Source: Porticoccaceae bacterium (GTDB lineage Bacteria > Pseudomonadota > Gammaproteobacteria > Pseudomonadales > Porticoccaceae). Taken from it: DNA of 41,916 nucleotides. This document shows positions 8,756-15,575 of this stretch, piece after piece. The stretch covers positions 1 to 41,916 of the forward strand of contig JALOAH010000038.1 in the NCBI GenBank assembly GCA_023228865.1. Direction: 5' to 3'. Each line of letters starts with the position of its first letter. The first letter of the stretch is position 1. The notes under the pieces were generated by a model, which was given only the letters and a program-made list of their open reading frames with translations, did no database searches and was not told where the DNA came from. The position numbers were made by a program, and so were the translations under genes.

Positions 8756-10795
8756 ATGACCTTGCCCAGACTCTTGACCCTTGCCATGCCCCTGCTGTTT
8801 TTCCCCCTTTCTGGGATGGCGGAAAAAACAGCCCCTGGCAGTATATCGGGCTCCCTGGAGCTCGGCATCGGCGCCGTTGATAACGGCAACGGCTATTTCG
8901 GTCAGTACGGGAGACAGCTTCAGGATGAACATCTTTTCGGACTCGGCGCCCTCGACCTGTCCTGGCGGGACGCTGAAGATCGTTTTCGCCACGGCCATCT
9001 CCAGGTTTATGCAGGCATCGATCAGTTGGGCGCCAGCGCCGCCCTGGCGCGCCAGGGCGATTACCGCATCGGTCTCGACTACCGCCAGTTTGAATCCCTG
9101 TCCTGGGCTGACAGCTCCAGCGTCTACGCCGAGCGGGGCTCCACTCAGCTGTTGCCCGACAGCTACGCTGAACTCAGCAGCGGCGAACGCCATCCGGCGC
9201 AAGCAACCATGAGAAGGGAAGAGTTTGCCCTGGCACTGGCAAAAGAGGTGCAGCGCTGGCAGTTCAGCGCCACCGCCAACACCGAGCGCAAACAAGGGCG
9301 CAAGCTCACCGGCGCCAGCGAACGCTTTGGCGATGCCGTGCTTCTTTTGGCGCCTGTCGACTATCGCCACGACAGCGTCGATAGCGGCGTCGCCTATGTC
9401 GGCGACCGTTGGGCTGTCAACAGCAGCTATTATCTGTCGCGCTTTTACAATGACCAGCGCGCCCTGACCTTCGCCAACCCCATCAACCTCAATGCCCCCC
9501 TGCGCGCCCTGGATATGGCGCCGGACAATGAATTCCGCCGCTTCAGCGTCGACGGCCACTATCAGACAACGCCGTTGAGCCAACTGTCCTGGTATCTCGC
9601 CCACGGCGATGCCCGGCAAACAGACGATTTTTTACAACCGATTCTGGTGGCTGGTCAGCCAGTACTGGACTCCCTCGATGCCCGGCGGGTGGATACCACC
9701 CTGAGGCTGGGCTTTGCCGCCCGCGCCACCGCCAAACTTAGCTACAAGATCAAAGGGGAATACCGGGAGCGGGACAATCGCACCCAGGTGATACAGCTAT
9801 CGCCGACCTCATACAATCATCTCTACGACAGCGTACGCAAAAATCTCGACGTCAGCGCCAGCTACCGCCTGCCCGCCAGTCTGCGCCTTAAAGGAGGCAT
9901 GGCCTTTTCCAGCACCGAACGCACCACCCTCAGCCGCGACTCCTTTGCCGACGACAGCGACAAGCAGCGTGTTTGGGCGCAACTGCGCATGCCGGTGATC
10001 AGCCGTCTCAACTGGTCTGTCAACATCGAAACCAGCGAGCGGGATGTCAAACTTTCCCCACAGCGGCTCGCCGCCCTGTCGCTAGTCGCGCCCGTTCAGG
10101 CACTGCCGGAATACCTGCTGCCGGGGCGCAGCTGGCAATACGGCGTCAAAGGGGATATTTCAGTCAGCGACACCGTTCTGGTGATGGCCAGCTACGAGCG
10201 CCGCAACGATAACTTCAGCAATAATTATTATGGTCTGCGCAACCGCGACAGCAACCAGCTGGATCTGACCCTGTCCTGGCAGGTAAAAAAAGACCTGGCG
10301 GTGAATATTTTCGCCCTTTACCAGGATACAAAGGCGCCCCAGGAAGGTCTCGAATATAATCCCACCGCAGCCCCCAGCCATGCCAACGCCCGCTGGCGGC
10401 AATACCTGGAAGACGACGTTGCCAGCCTCGGCATTAACCTTCAATGGCAGCTATCAGCCAGCGTCGCCAGCAAAATTGCCTATACCTACAGCGATAACGA
10501 CAGCAGTTATCGCAGCACCTGGCTGGAAAATGCCGACACCGGAGAAGCGGCCGGAAGCGAAGACCAGTTGCCCGGTTGGGGCACCGCCAGCCAGCGTCTG
10601 GAGGCCAATGCCGATTGGCGCTACAGCCAGCGCACCCTGATTAAAATTGGCTACATTTACGAACGGGTAACCAGCAGCGATTTTGCCTGGGGCGAGGACA
10701 GGTTCAGCACCCTGGGGTTTGGCTGGCGATCCCCCAACTACGATGCCCATGCCCTGGTTGTTGCCGTCAACTATTCTTTTGACAGCCTCAAATAG
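8756..10795 (+). CDS. MtrB/PioB-family outer-membrane beta-barrel protein
   Basis: This 679-residue protein has a signal peptide ending near GMAEKTA and then alternating hydrophobic/polar strands with many aromatic residues, as in large beta barrels. Repeated strand signatures (for example YRIGLDYRQFESL, LSYKIKGEYRERD, IKIGYIYERV) and the size match MtrB/PioB, the sheath that holds an MtrA-type decahaem cytochrome across the outer membrane. Position directly after the decahaem gene supports this. The start at 8756 has AGGAG nearby; the frame is open further upstream but there it lies inside the cytochrome gene. No cysteine is present, so the N-terminal CxxC motif described for Shewanella MtrB is absent, making it more PioB-like in this respect. 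The chain ends in NYSFDSLK. Confidence 0.9.
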   Translation: MTLPRLLTLAMPLLFFPLSGMAEKTAPGSISGSLELGIGAVDNGNGYFGQYGRQLQDEHLFGLGALDLSWRDAEDRFRHGHLQVYAGIDQLGASAALARQGDYRIGLDYRQFESLSWADSSSVYAERGSTQLLPDSYAELSSGERHPAQATMRREEFALALAKEVQRWQFSATANTERKQGRKLTGASERFGDAVLLLAPVDYRHDSVDSGVAYVGDRWAVNSSYYLSRFYNDQRALTFANPINLNAPLRALDMAPDNEFRRFSVDGHYQTTPLSQLSWYLAHGDARQTDDFLQPILVAGQPVLDSLDARRVDTTLRLGFAARATAKLSYKIKGEYRERDNRTQVIQLSPTSYNHLYDSVRKNLDVSASYRLPASLRLKGGMAFSSTERTTLSRDSFADDSDKQRVWAQLRMPVISRLNWSVNIETSERDVKLSPQRLAALSLVAPVQALPEYLLPGRSWQYGVKGDISVSDTVLVMASYERRNDNFSNNYYGLRNRDSNQLDLTLSWQVKKDLAVNIFALYQDTKAPQEGLEYNPTAAPSHANARWRQYLEDDVASLGINLQWQLSASVASKIAYTYSDNDSSYRSTWLENADTGEAAGSEDQLPGWGTASQRLEANADWRYSQRTLIKIGYIYERVTSSDFAWGEDRFSTLGFGWRSPNYDAHALVVAVNYSFDSLK

Positions 10796-10802
10796 CCCAA
10801 AC

Positions 10803-11222
10803 ATGACCGCCGCCAACAACCACGAGCTCCACATTGTCGTTTTCGATGGCGTCTGCAACTTCTGCAACGGCTGGGTAAACTTCATCATCAAGCGCGACCC
10901 CAAGGGCATCTTTGCCTTTGCACCCCGGCAAACCCCTTTTGCCGAGGAATTACTGCATCAATATCAGATTCACGACCCGGACATGGGCACAGTGATACTG
11001 CTTAAAAACCAGCGGGTTTTTACCGCCAGCAGTGCCGCCCTGGAAATCGCCAAAGATCTCAAGGGTTTCTGGCCTTTGCTGATCCTGTTGAAAATTGTTC
11101 CCAGGGGTATCAGGGATTATTGTTACCGCGTGGTGGCACGCAACCGATACAACTGGTTTGGCAAAAAAGCGCAGTGCATGACGCCAATGCCACAGGTAAA
11201 ATCCCGTTTTCTCGGCCTCTAA
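10803..11222 (+). CDS. DCC-type (DUF393) thiol-disulfide oxidoreductase-like protein
   Basis: This 139-residue protein starts with IVVFDGVCNFCNGWVNF, the DxxCxxC signature of the DCC1-like DUF393 family (C18 and C21), followed by KRDPKGIFAFAPRQT, which is also typical. Family members are small thioredoxin-like proteins of poorly known function. No signal peptide is visible, so it is probably cytosolic. The start at 10803 is seven bases after the MtrB-like stop, placing it in the same transcription unit. A role in thiol chemistry for the upstream cytochromes is possible but inferred, since this family is common in many other contexts. Confidence 0.88.
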   Translation: MTAANNHELHIVVFDGVCNFCNGWVNFIIKRDPKGIFAFAPRQTPFAEELLHQYQIHDPDMGTVILLKNQRVFTASSAALEIAKDLKGFWPLLILLKIVPRGIRDYCYRVVARNRYNWFGKKAQCMTPMPQVKSRFLGL

Positions 11223-11268
11223 ACAGAACCGCCCCTGTTGCCGCCAACCGACAAGTAAAGACGACGAC

Positions 11269-12084
11269 ATGACCGCCGACATCATTTTAGCCCTGCTTAT
11301 TTTTACGGCCATTGCCTGGGCGGCCTACCTCTACAGCAAAAAAAGAAAGCGCCAAACCCTGCTGGCATCCCAGCTGTCGCCCCAGCATATCGCTATCCTG
11401 CGCAACCATGTTCCCCTCTACAACCGCCTGCCCCAACAGTTGCAGAAAAAACTTCAGGGGCTGATTCTCTGTTTTCTCGACGAAAAAGCTTTTGTCGGCT
11501 GCGATGGTTTTGTCATCAGCGACGAGGTGCGCTTGATTATTGCCGCCAACGCCTGCGTGCTGATTTTAAATAGGGAAAAAAACTATTTTCCCGGTTTTCA
11601 AACCATCCTGGTTTACCCGGATACCTATATGGCCGCCGATATTCACTACGACGGCCTGGTGGAAACTCACCACCAAAGCGCCCGCGCCGGTGAGTCCTGG
11701 CATCGGGGTCCGGTGGTGCTGTCCTGGGCGGATATAATGCGCGGCGCCTCCGGGGAAGAGGATGGCCACAATGTGGTTTTGCACGAATTCGCCCACAAAC
11801 TGGACGAGGAAAATGCCGACATGGACGGACTGCCGGTGCTACGCAACCGCGACAGCTACCCGCAATGGGCAGAGGTGCTCAGCAAAGAATACGCCGCTTT
11901 CAAAAAAAGGGTGGAACAGGGCGAAAACCAGGTTATCGATGAATACGGCGCCGACTCCGCCGCCGAATTTTTTGCCGTGTGCACCGAAAGTTTTTTTGAA
12001 AAGCCAAAACAAATGAAAGAAAAACTGCCGCAACTCTACCGCCAGTTTCAGACATTCTACGACCTCGATCCGGCGGCCTGGTAA
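11269..12084 (+). CDS. mtfA: MtfA-like zinc-dependent peptidase (M90 family)
   Basis: This 271-residue protein has one N-terminal membrane helix (residues 5-21, then a KKRKR stretch) and a zinc peptidase domain. The HExxH motif is at HEFAHKLDEEN (H172, E173, H176). The segment AAEFFAVCTESFFEKP further on is the expected continuation in the MtfA/M90 family. E. coli MtfA is a zinc peptidase that also binds the Mlc regulator and is soluble; this copy has an added membrane anchor. It is the last gene of the + strand block and follows the DCC gene by 46 bp. The defence island begins right after its stop codon. The family call is sure; a role in the electron-transfer cluster is not shown. Confidence 0.88.
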   Translation: MTADIILALLIFTAIAWAAYLYSKKRKRQTLLASQLSPQHIAILRNHVPLYNRLPQQLQKKLQGLILCFLDEKAFVGCDGFVISDEVRLIIAANACVLILNREKNYFPGFQTILVYPDTYMAADIHYDGLVETHHQSARAGESWHRGPVVLSWADIMRGASGEEDGHNVVLHEFAHKLDEENADMDGLPVLRNRDSYPQWAEVLSKEYAAFKKRVEQGENQVIDEYGADSAAEFFAVCTESFFEKPKQMKEKLPQLYRQFQTFYDLDPAAW

Positions 12085-12190
12085 AACTGTGGCCTATCCA
12101 GTTGAAGACCTCGGCGCTGATGATACCGTCAGGGTTGCCGTCTATGAACAAAAGTTCGAGGGACTGGGGTGCCCAATCAGCGTTACAGCC
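12085..12190 (-). pseudogene. Truncated 5' remnant of a GIY-YIG nuclease-like gene
   Basis: On the minus strand, codons from 12190 to about 12086 encode a stretch including SLELLFIDGNPDGIISAEVF and then NWIGHS. This resembles the N-terminus of bacterial GIY-YIG nuclease-family proteins that are often carried near type I restriction genes (pattern like FxDGxPxGxxTAExxNWTGH). The similarity stops immediately beside the mtfA stop codon (12082-12084); beyond that the frame is only antisense to mtfA. No ATG is present (a TTG lies at 12149-12151), and the catalytic part is missing. I read it as a deletion or insertion scar at the island edge. The match is from memory of the family, so confidence is moderate. 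Confidence 0.5.
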
Positions 12191-12285
12191 TCAGTGAGTG
12201 TCATCGAGGCTTTTCGCTATTTTTAGGCTGAGGGCGCCACCGAAGGGACTCTCCGTCCTGTTAAATTCTCTCCCAGACAGGCCGA

Positions 12286-13017
12286 TCAAACCACCACACT
12301 CGGAATCATATCCCACACCTTGCCATCCAGCAGGCGACCGTTGGCTTTTTTATTGCGCTGTTTGCCGTCAGCTCCCCATGCGCCCCACTGTTTGAAGAAG
12401 AAATCCACATTCGCCGCCAGACACTGGTTGCGAATGCTGCGCGCCCAGGCTTCTTTCATCAGGCGGGCGCCGGATCCGGATTCACCACCAACAATGACCC
12501 AGTGAATGCCTTTAAGATGTAACTGGCCAACATCTTCCAGCAGCGGCTCAATGGACAAAAACCGGGTTCTGGCCTTGATAGCCACCAAGTCGGGGATTCG
12601 CGGCTTGCCATATTTTCTATCTTCAACGGACACCCCAAGCCAAGCGTTGTCCGGCACGGGACGACTGGAAAAATATTCACGCATATTGCCGCTGCGCTTG
12701 GTCAAAATCTGATAAGTGTGATGCGGTGTCTGATGAATAACGTCCATCACCCGATCAATGAACGCGATTGGCACTTCATCCTGAAACAGATCACTCATGG
12801 AATTGACAAAATACATGGTGGGTTTCTGCCGCCGATAGGGCTGACTTAAACGCTCCGGTAGCAAGCTGAGCTTGAACCCGTTCTCGTAACCCGGAGCGCC
12901 CATGGCCTGAAGGCGGCGCGACATTGTTTCGGCGTAACAGTGCTTACAGCCGGGCGACACCTTGGTACAGCCGGTGACCGGGTTCCAGGTTTGTTCAGTC
13001 CATTCGATTTTGCTCAT
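12286..13017 (-). CDS. Gp37/Gp68-family three-cysteine protein (DUF5131)
   Basis: This 243-residue protein begins MSKIEWTEQTWNPVTGCTKV and has three cysteines, C17, C24 and C27 (TGC...GCKHCYAE), the hallmark of the phage Gp37/Gp68 family. Further family stretches are FVNSMSDLFQDEVP, TKRSGNM and WVIVGGESG. The three-cysteine motif resembles, with different spacing, the iron-sulphur site of radical SAM enzymes, and the fold is thought to be related; activity is unknown to me. It is the last gene of the minus-strand operon, 11 bp after the preceding gene. In other genomes this family often pairs with a TcmP partner. The gene next to it here is not obviously TcmP. Confidence 0.88.
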   Translation of the reverse strand: MSKIEWTEQTWNPVTGCTKVSPGCKHCYAETMSRRLQAMGAPGYENGFKLSLLPERLSQPYRRQKPTMYFVNSMSDLFQDEVPIAFIDRVMDVIHQTPHHTYQILTKRSGNMREYFSSRPVPDNAWLGVSVEDRKYGKPRIPDLVAIKARTRFLSIEPLLEDVGQLHLKGIHWVIVGGESGSGARLMKEAWARSIRNQCLAANVDFFFKQWGAWGADGKQRNKKANGRLLDGKVWDMIPSVVV

Positions 13018-13028
13018 TGTTTGTTATC

Positions 13029-13847
13029 TCAGAACAATCCAGGTTGCGTGACCTTGGGCGGGTGGAATGTGCCAATAACGACATAGGGGTTACTCAGCTT
13101 GCGTACATGGGACGTGTACACTGTGCCCAGAAACAGATACAGATCCTTGGTGCGAGCGAAATCGTCCAAGTACTTTTGCCGAACCTTGGCAACAGCCACC
13201 TCTTCACCATGACTGTCGGCGTAACGCCAATACAAAGCACCGATTTCCCAATCTTCAATCATCAAGGTACTTTCCTTGCCGGCGTCATCAGTGAATCGGT
13301 AAGAAAATTTGTACGGGATTTTGCGCACAAGCTTAAAGTCCGAGCGATCCGTGTCATCAAACAGCGAACCCTGCTTCAACGATGCTTCGGCGGCAGCCTT
13401 TCGTGGCAGCTCCCATTCGCGCGCAACGGGCTTTACCACAACATCCAGAATCTCTGTCGGCTTGAATATTGCCAGAGAATACTCGTTGTTTCGCGAAGCT
13501 TGAATAATGGCTTCCAGGTTGGTGTGAATTGGGTTCTTGTCCAGAATCAGCTTTCTTCGTTCATCCCAAGCTCGCTCGGTGCCGATCTTCTCATGTACTG
13601 TGATGGCATCGATATCGCGAGGCCTGAAACTCTCAGGGCGCGGGTCTTGGGGATTCTTCTCCAGCTCCAGCTCAATCCAGTGGTACTTGCCGTATTGCTG
13701 ATCCTTTTCAAGGAAGCGAAATGGCGAAGGGTAGATGCGCACCCAGCCGCCCTGTTCGCGGAAGCCTGCCGTACACACCAGCTCGGCGTAAGTGCTTGAC
13801 AATGTTGGGTATGTTTTAACTGCAATCAAGATCCGTTCCCTGGCCAT
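13029..13847 (-). CDS. Unrecognised 272-residue protein between DUF488 and Gp37-like genes
   Basis: I do not recognise a family. The protein starts MARERILIAVKTYPTLSS, with no signal peptide or membrane helix, and has mixed alpha/beta character. Conserved-looking spots are GGWVRIYPSPFRFL (about residues 34-47), WIELELEKNPQDPRPESFRP (about 57-76), IEDWEIGALYW and, at the end, VIGTFHPPKVTQPGLF. The density of W, P and charged residues and the intact frame suggest a functional cytosolic protein. It lies 12 bp after the DUF488 gene and 11 bp before the three-cysteine gene, so the three are probably one functional module. A link to nucleic-acid modification is only a guess from the neighbours. Confidence 0.75.
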   Translation of the reverse strand: MARERILIAVKTYPTLSSTYAELVCTAGFREQGGWVRIYPSPFRFLEKDQQYGKYHWIELELEKNPQDPRPESFRPRDIDAITVHEKIGTERAWDERRKLILDKNPIHTNLEAIIQASRNNEYSLAIFKPTEILDVVVKPVAREWELPRKAAAEASLKQGSLFDDTDRSDFKLVRKIPYKFSYRFTDDAGKESTLMIEDWEIGALYWRYADSHGEEVAVAKVRQKYLDDFARTKDLYLFLGTVYTSHVRKLSNPYVVIGTFHPPKVTQPGLF

Positions 13848-13859
13848 TATTATCTCCCG

Positions 13860-14774
13860 TTACAAGTGTTCGATGTCGTACTTCCACTCCGGCATTTGTT
13901 GCAAAGCCCTGGCCACCCTGCCTCGGTGACACATACATTCCTCGGCTTCGAAGCAGGTAATAGCCACCCGCTTGTATTTCTTTACTATGTCAAAGAGCTG
14001 CTGTAAGGCGGACGGATTTTGCCTCAGGGTACTGGCTTCATAATCATCAAACAGACGCTTATAGTCCGCTTCGGTTTCAAGCGTTTGTCGTTTTTCGGAC
14101 ACGATCCCCAGCTCCGGCAGGTGAATATAAGTAATACCCAGGCTCTCCAGCGTCTGTGACAATACTGTCTTGGAAAAACCATACTTACGGCTCAGCGGGT
14201 TCTTGCGCACATCGCAGAGCACCCGGATATTGTTACGCAGCAAATGATTCAGATACTGCTCAAAACTCTTACCCTCATAACCAATAGTAAAAAAGCGACT
14301 GGCACATTGGCGCGGGCGCTGCTTGTCAACCAGAGCCAATTCATCAGCGGATAGCAGTCGATTCGCAATCTCGCTACGAATGGCGTAGTACGGAAACCGC
14401 GTATACACCTCGCGTATCAAAGCATCACCAGTAATATCTGCGTACTTATCCCGGAACAGGAGCAGCTTCTCTCGCTCACCAGCTGCAAGCATGCCTGCGT
14501 AGTCGGAGTCGTTGGCAAGCTGCCAGTGATCCGAATCCGGGGAGATTGCGCCCAGGTCAACCAGCTTGCGCCGATCCGCATAGGACTGAAAGGAAAAGCA
14601 GCCATAGCGAAACGGAACAAACTCGTAACTTTTGCTTTGCTGGCAAAGCTGGGTGAACAGGAACAGGTACTTTTGCAGCTCGATATTCGTAAGGCGACCA
14701 CCAAAGGCCTGTATTACGGACAGCAGCACTTTGTGGCGATGGAATGTCACTTTTTTGGGGGAGGAGGTAGTCAT
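13860..14774 (-). CDS. DUF488-domain protein with extra N-terminal domain
   Basis: The C-terminal half (about residues 160-304) is a DUF488 domain: FFTIGYEGKSFEQYL, then VLCDVRKNPLSRKYGFSK, and near the end ITCFEAEECMCHR with the two cysteines and histidine typical of the family. The N-terminal 150 residues are a separate helical domain containing LQKYLFLFTQLC and FVPFRYGCFSFQSYADRRKL, a pattern faintly like DUF4065/Panacea-type domains (tentative). I chose the ATG at 14774; the frame opens as far as a TTG at 14822. It follows the YgjP-type gene after about 87 bp, the largest gap in the operon, so an internal promoter is possible. DUF488 proteins are frequent in defence islands but their chemistry is unsettled. 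Confidence 0.82.
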   Translation of the reverse strand: MTTSSPKKVTFHRHKVLLSVIQAFGGRLTNIELQKYLFLFTQLCQQSKSYEFVPFRYGCFSFQSYADRRKLVDLGAISPDSDHWQLANDSDYAGMLAAGEREKLLLFRDKYADITGDALIREVYTRFPYYAIRSEIANRLLSADELALVDKQRPRQCASRFFTIGYEGKSFEQYLNHLLRNNIRVLCDVRKNPLSRKYGFSKTVLSQTLESLGITYIHLPELGIVSEKRQTLETEADYKRLFDDYEASTLRQNPSALQQLFDIVKKYKRVAITCFEAEECMCHRGRVARALQQMPEWKYDIEHL

Positions 14775-14861
14775 AGTAGGCAACAATACATCATCGAGAA
14801 GGCTGTGTAGAGTATAAATCAAGCAAGTCGGTCACGCCCCAAAGTCATTCGAATGATCCAA

Positions 14862-15575
14862 CTAATAAACCCAGTTGTTATGTGCCAGCGGCATTCGGTT
14901 CAACAAGTCCCTGCGCTCGCGCCAGTCTGGAAGGAGCTTGTCCATATAGGCCTTAAAGCGTTCATTGTGTTTGCGCTCGAGCAGGTGCACCAGCTCGTGT
15001 ACCAAAATGTATTCCAAACACTCGGGTGGCTTTTTGGCCAGTTCAAGATTCAACCAAATGCGTTTAGCACTGGCATTGCAGCTACCCCACTTGGTTTTCA
15101 TTTTTTTGACCCCCCAATCGGCAGCGGCAACGCCTATTGTGCTTTGCCAAACCGGTAATAATTCGCTGATTCGTTCTTTTAGCACATCGCGGTAAAACGA
15201 ATTCAGCACCATGGTCTTGTTTGCCACCGTGGTTTCTTTGTTGACGTGTAGATGAAGTCGACCCCGCCCCAGCTTGATTTCATGCTTGCCTGCGCGCTCA
15301 ACAATATTGAGGCGATAGGGTTTTCCCCATAAATAGTGGCACTCGCCACTGACCATTTCGCGGTCAGACTGGCGGGGCTGTTTGGCAAAATCACGTTGTT
15401 GCTTTTTGATCCAGGGAATGCGACTAATCACCGCCATGCGAACGGCGGTATCCGTCATGGCCTCTGGTGCCGACACACGCACACGGCCATCGGGGGGCAG
15501 CACGCTGATATGGAGGTTTTTGATGGCCTTGCGATTCAGCTGCATCGCAATTGAACCTATCTCAATCATCGCCAT
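14862..15575 (-). CDS. YgjP-type (SprT-like) metallopeptidase-fold protein
   Basis: This 237-residue protein belongs to the YgjP/DUF45 group. It has the zinc motif HELVHLLERKHNERF (H193, E194, H197 with the later H204) and the preceding family segment KTKWGSCNASAKRIWLNLEL. The group has a zincin peptidase fold and is regularly found next to hsdR in type I restriction loci; the substrate is unknown to me. The start ATG at 15575 overlaps the hsdR stop as TGATG, a sign of coupled translation; a GTG one codon upstream is also possible. It may process a component of the complex or an unrelated target; nothing in the sequence decides this. Confidence 0.87.
   Translation of the reverse strand: MAMIEIGSIAMQLNRKAIKNLHISVLPPDGRVRVSAPEAMTDTAVRMAVISRIPWIKKQQRDFAKQPRQSDREMVSGECHYLWGKPYRLNIVERAGKHEIKLGRGRLHLHVNKETTVANKTMVLNSFYRDVLKERISELLPVWQSTIGVAAADWGVKKMKTKWGSCNASAKRIWLNLELAKKPPECLEYILVHELVHLLERKHNERFKAYMDKLLPDWRERRDLLNRMPLAHNNWVY

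Noticed and set aside
12187..12232. CCTCAG/CTGAGG pairing downstream of the Gp37-like gene
   Set aside because: Six pairs with a loop of about 30 bases and no T-tract; likely chance.
13029..13847. Calling the 272-residue protein TcmP, the known partner of Gp37-type proteins
   Set aside because: I could not match its sequence to what I know of TcmP; adjacency alone is not enough.
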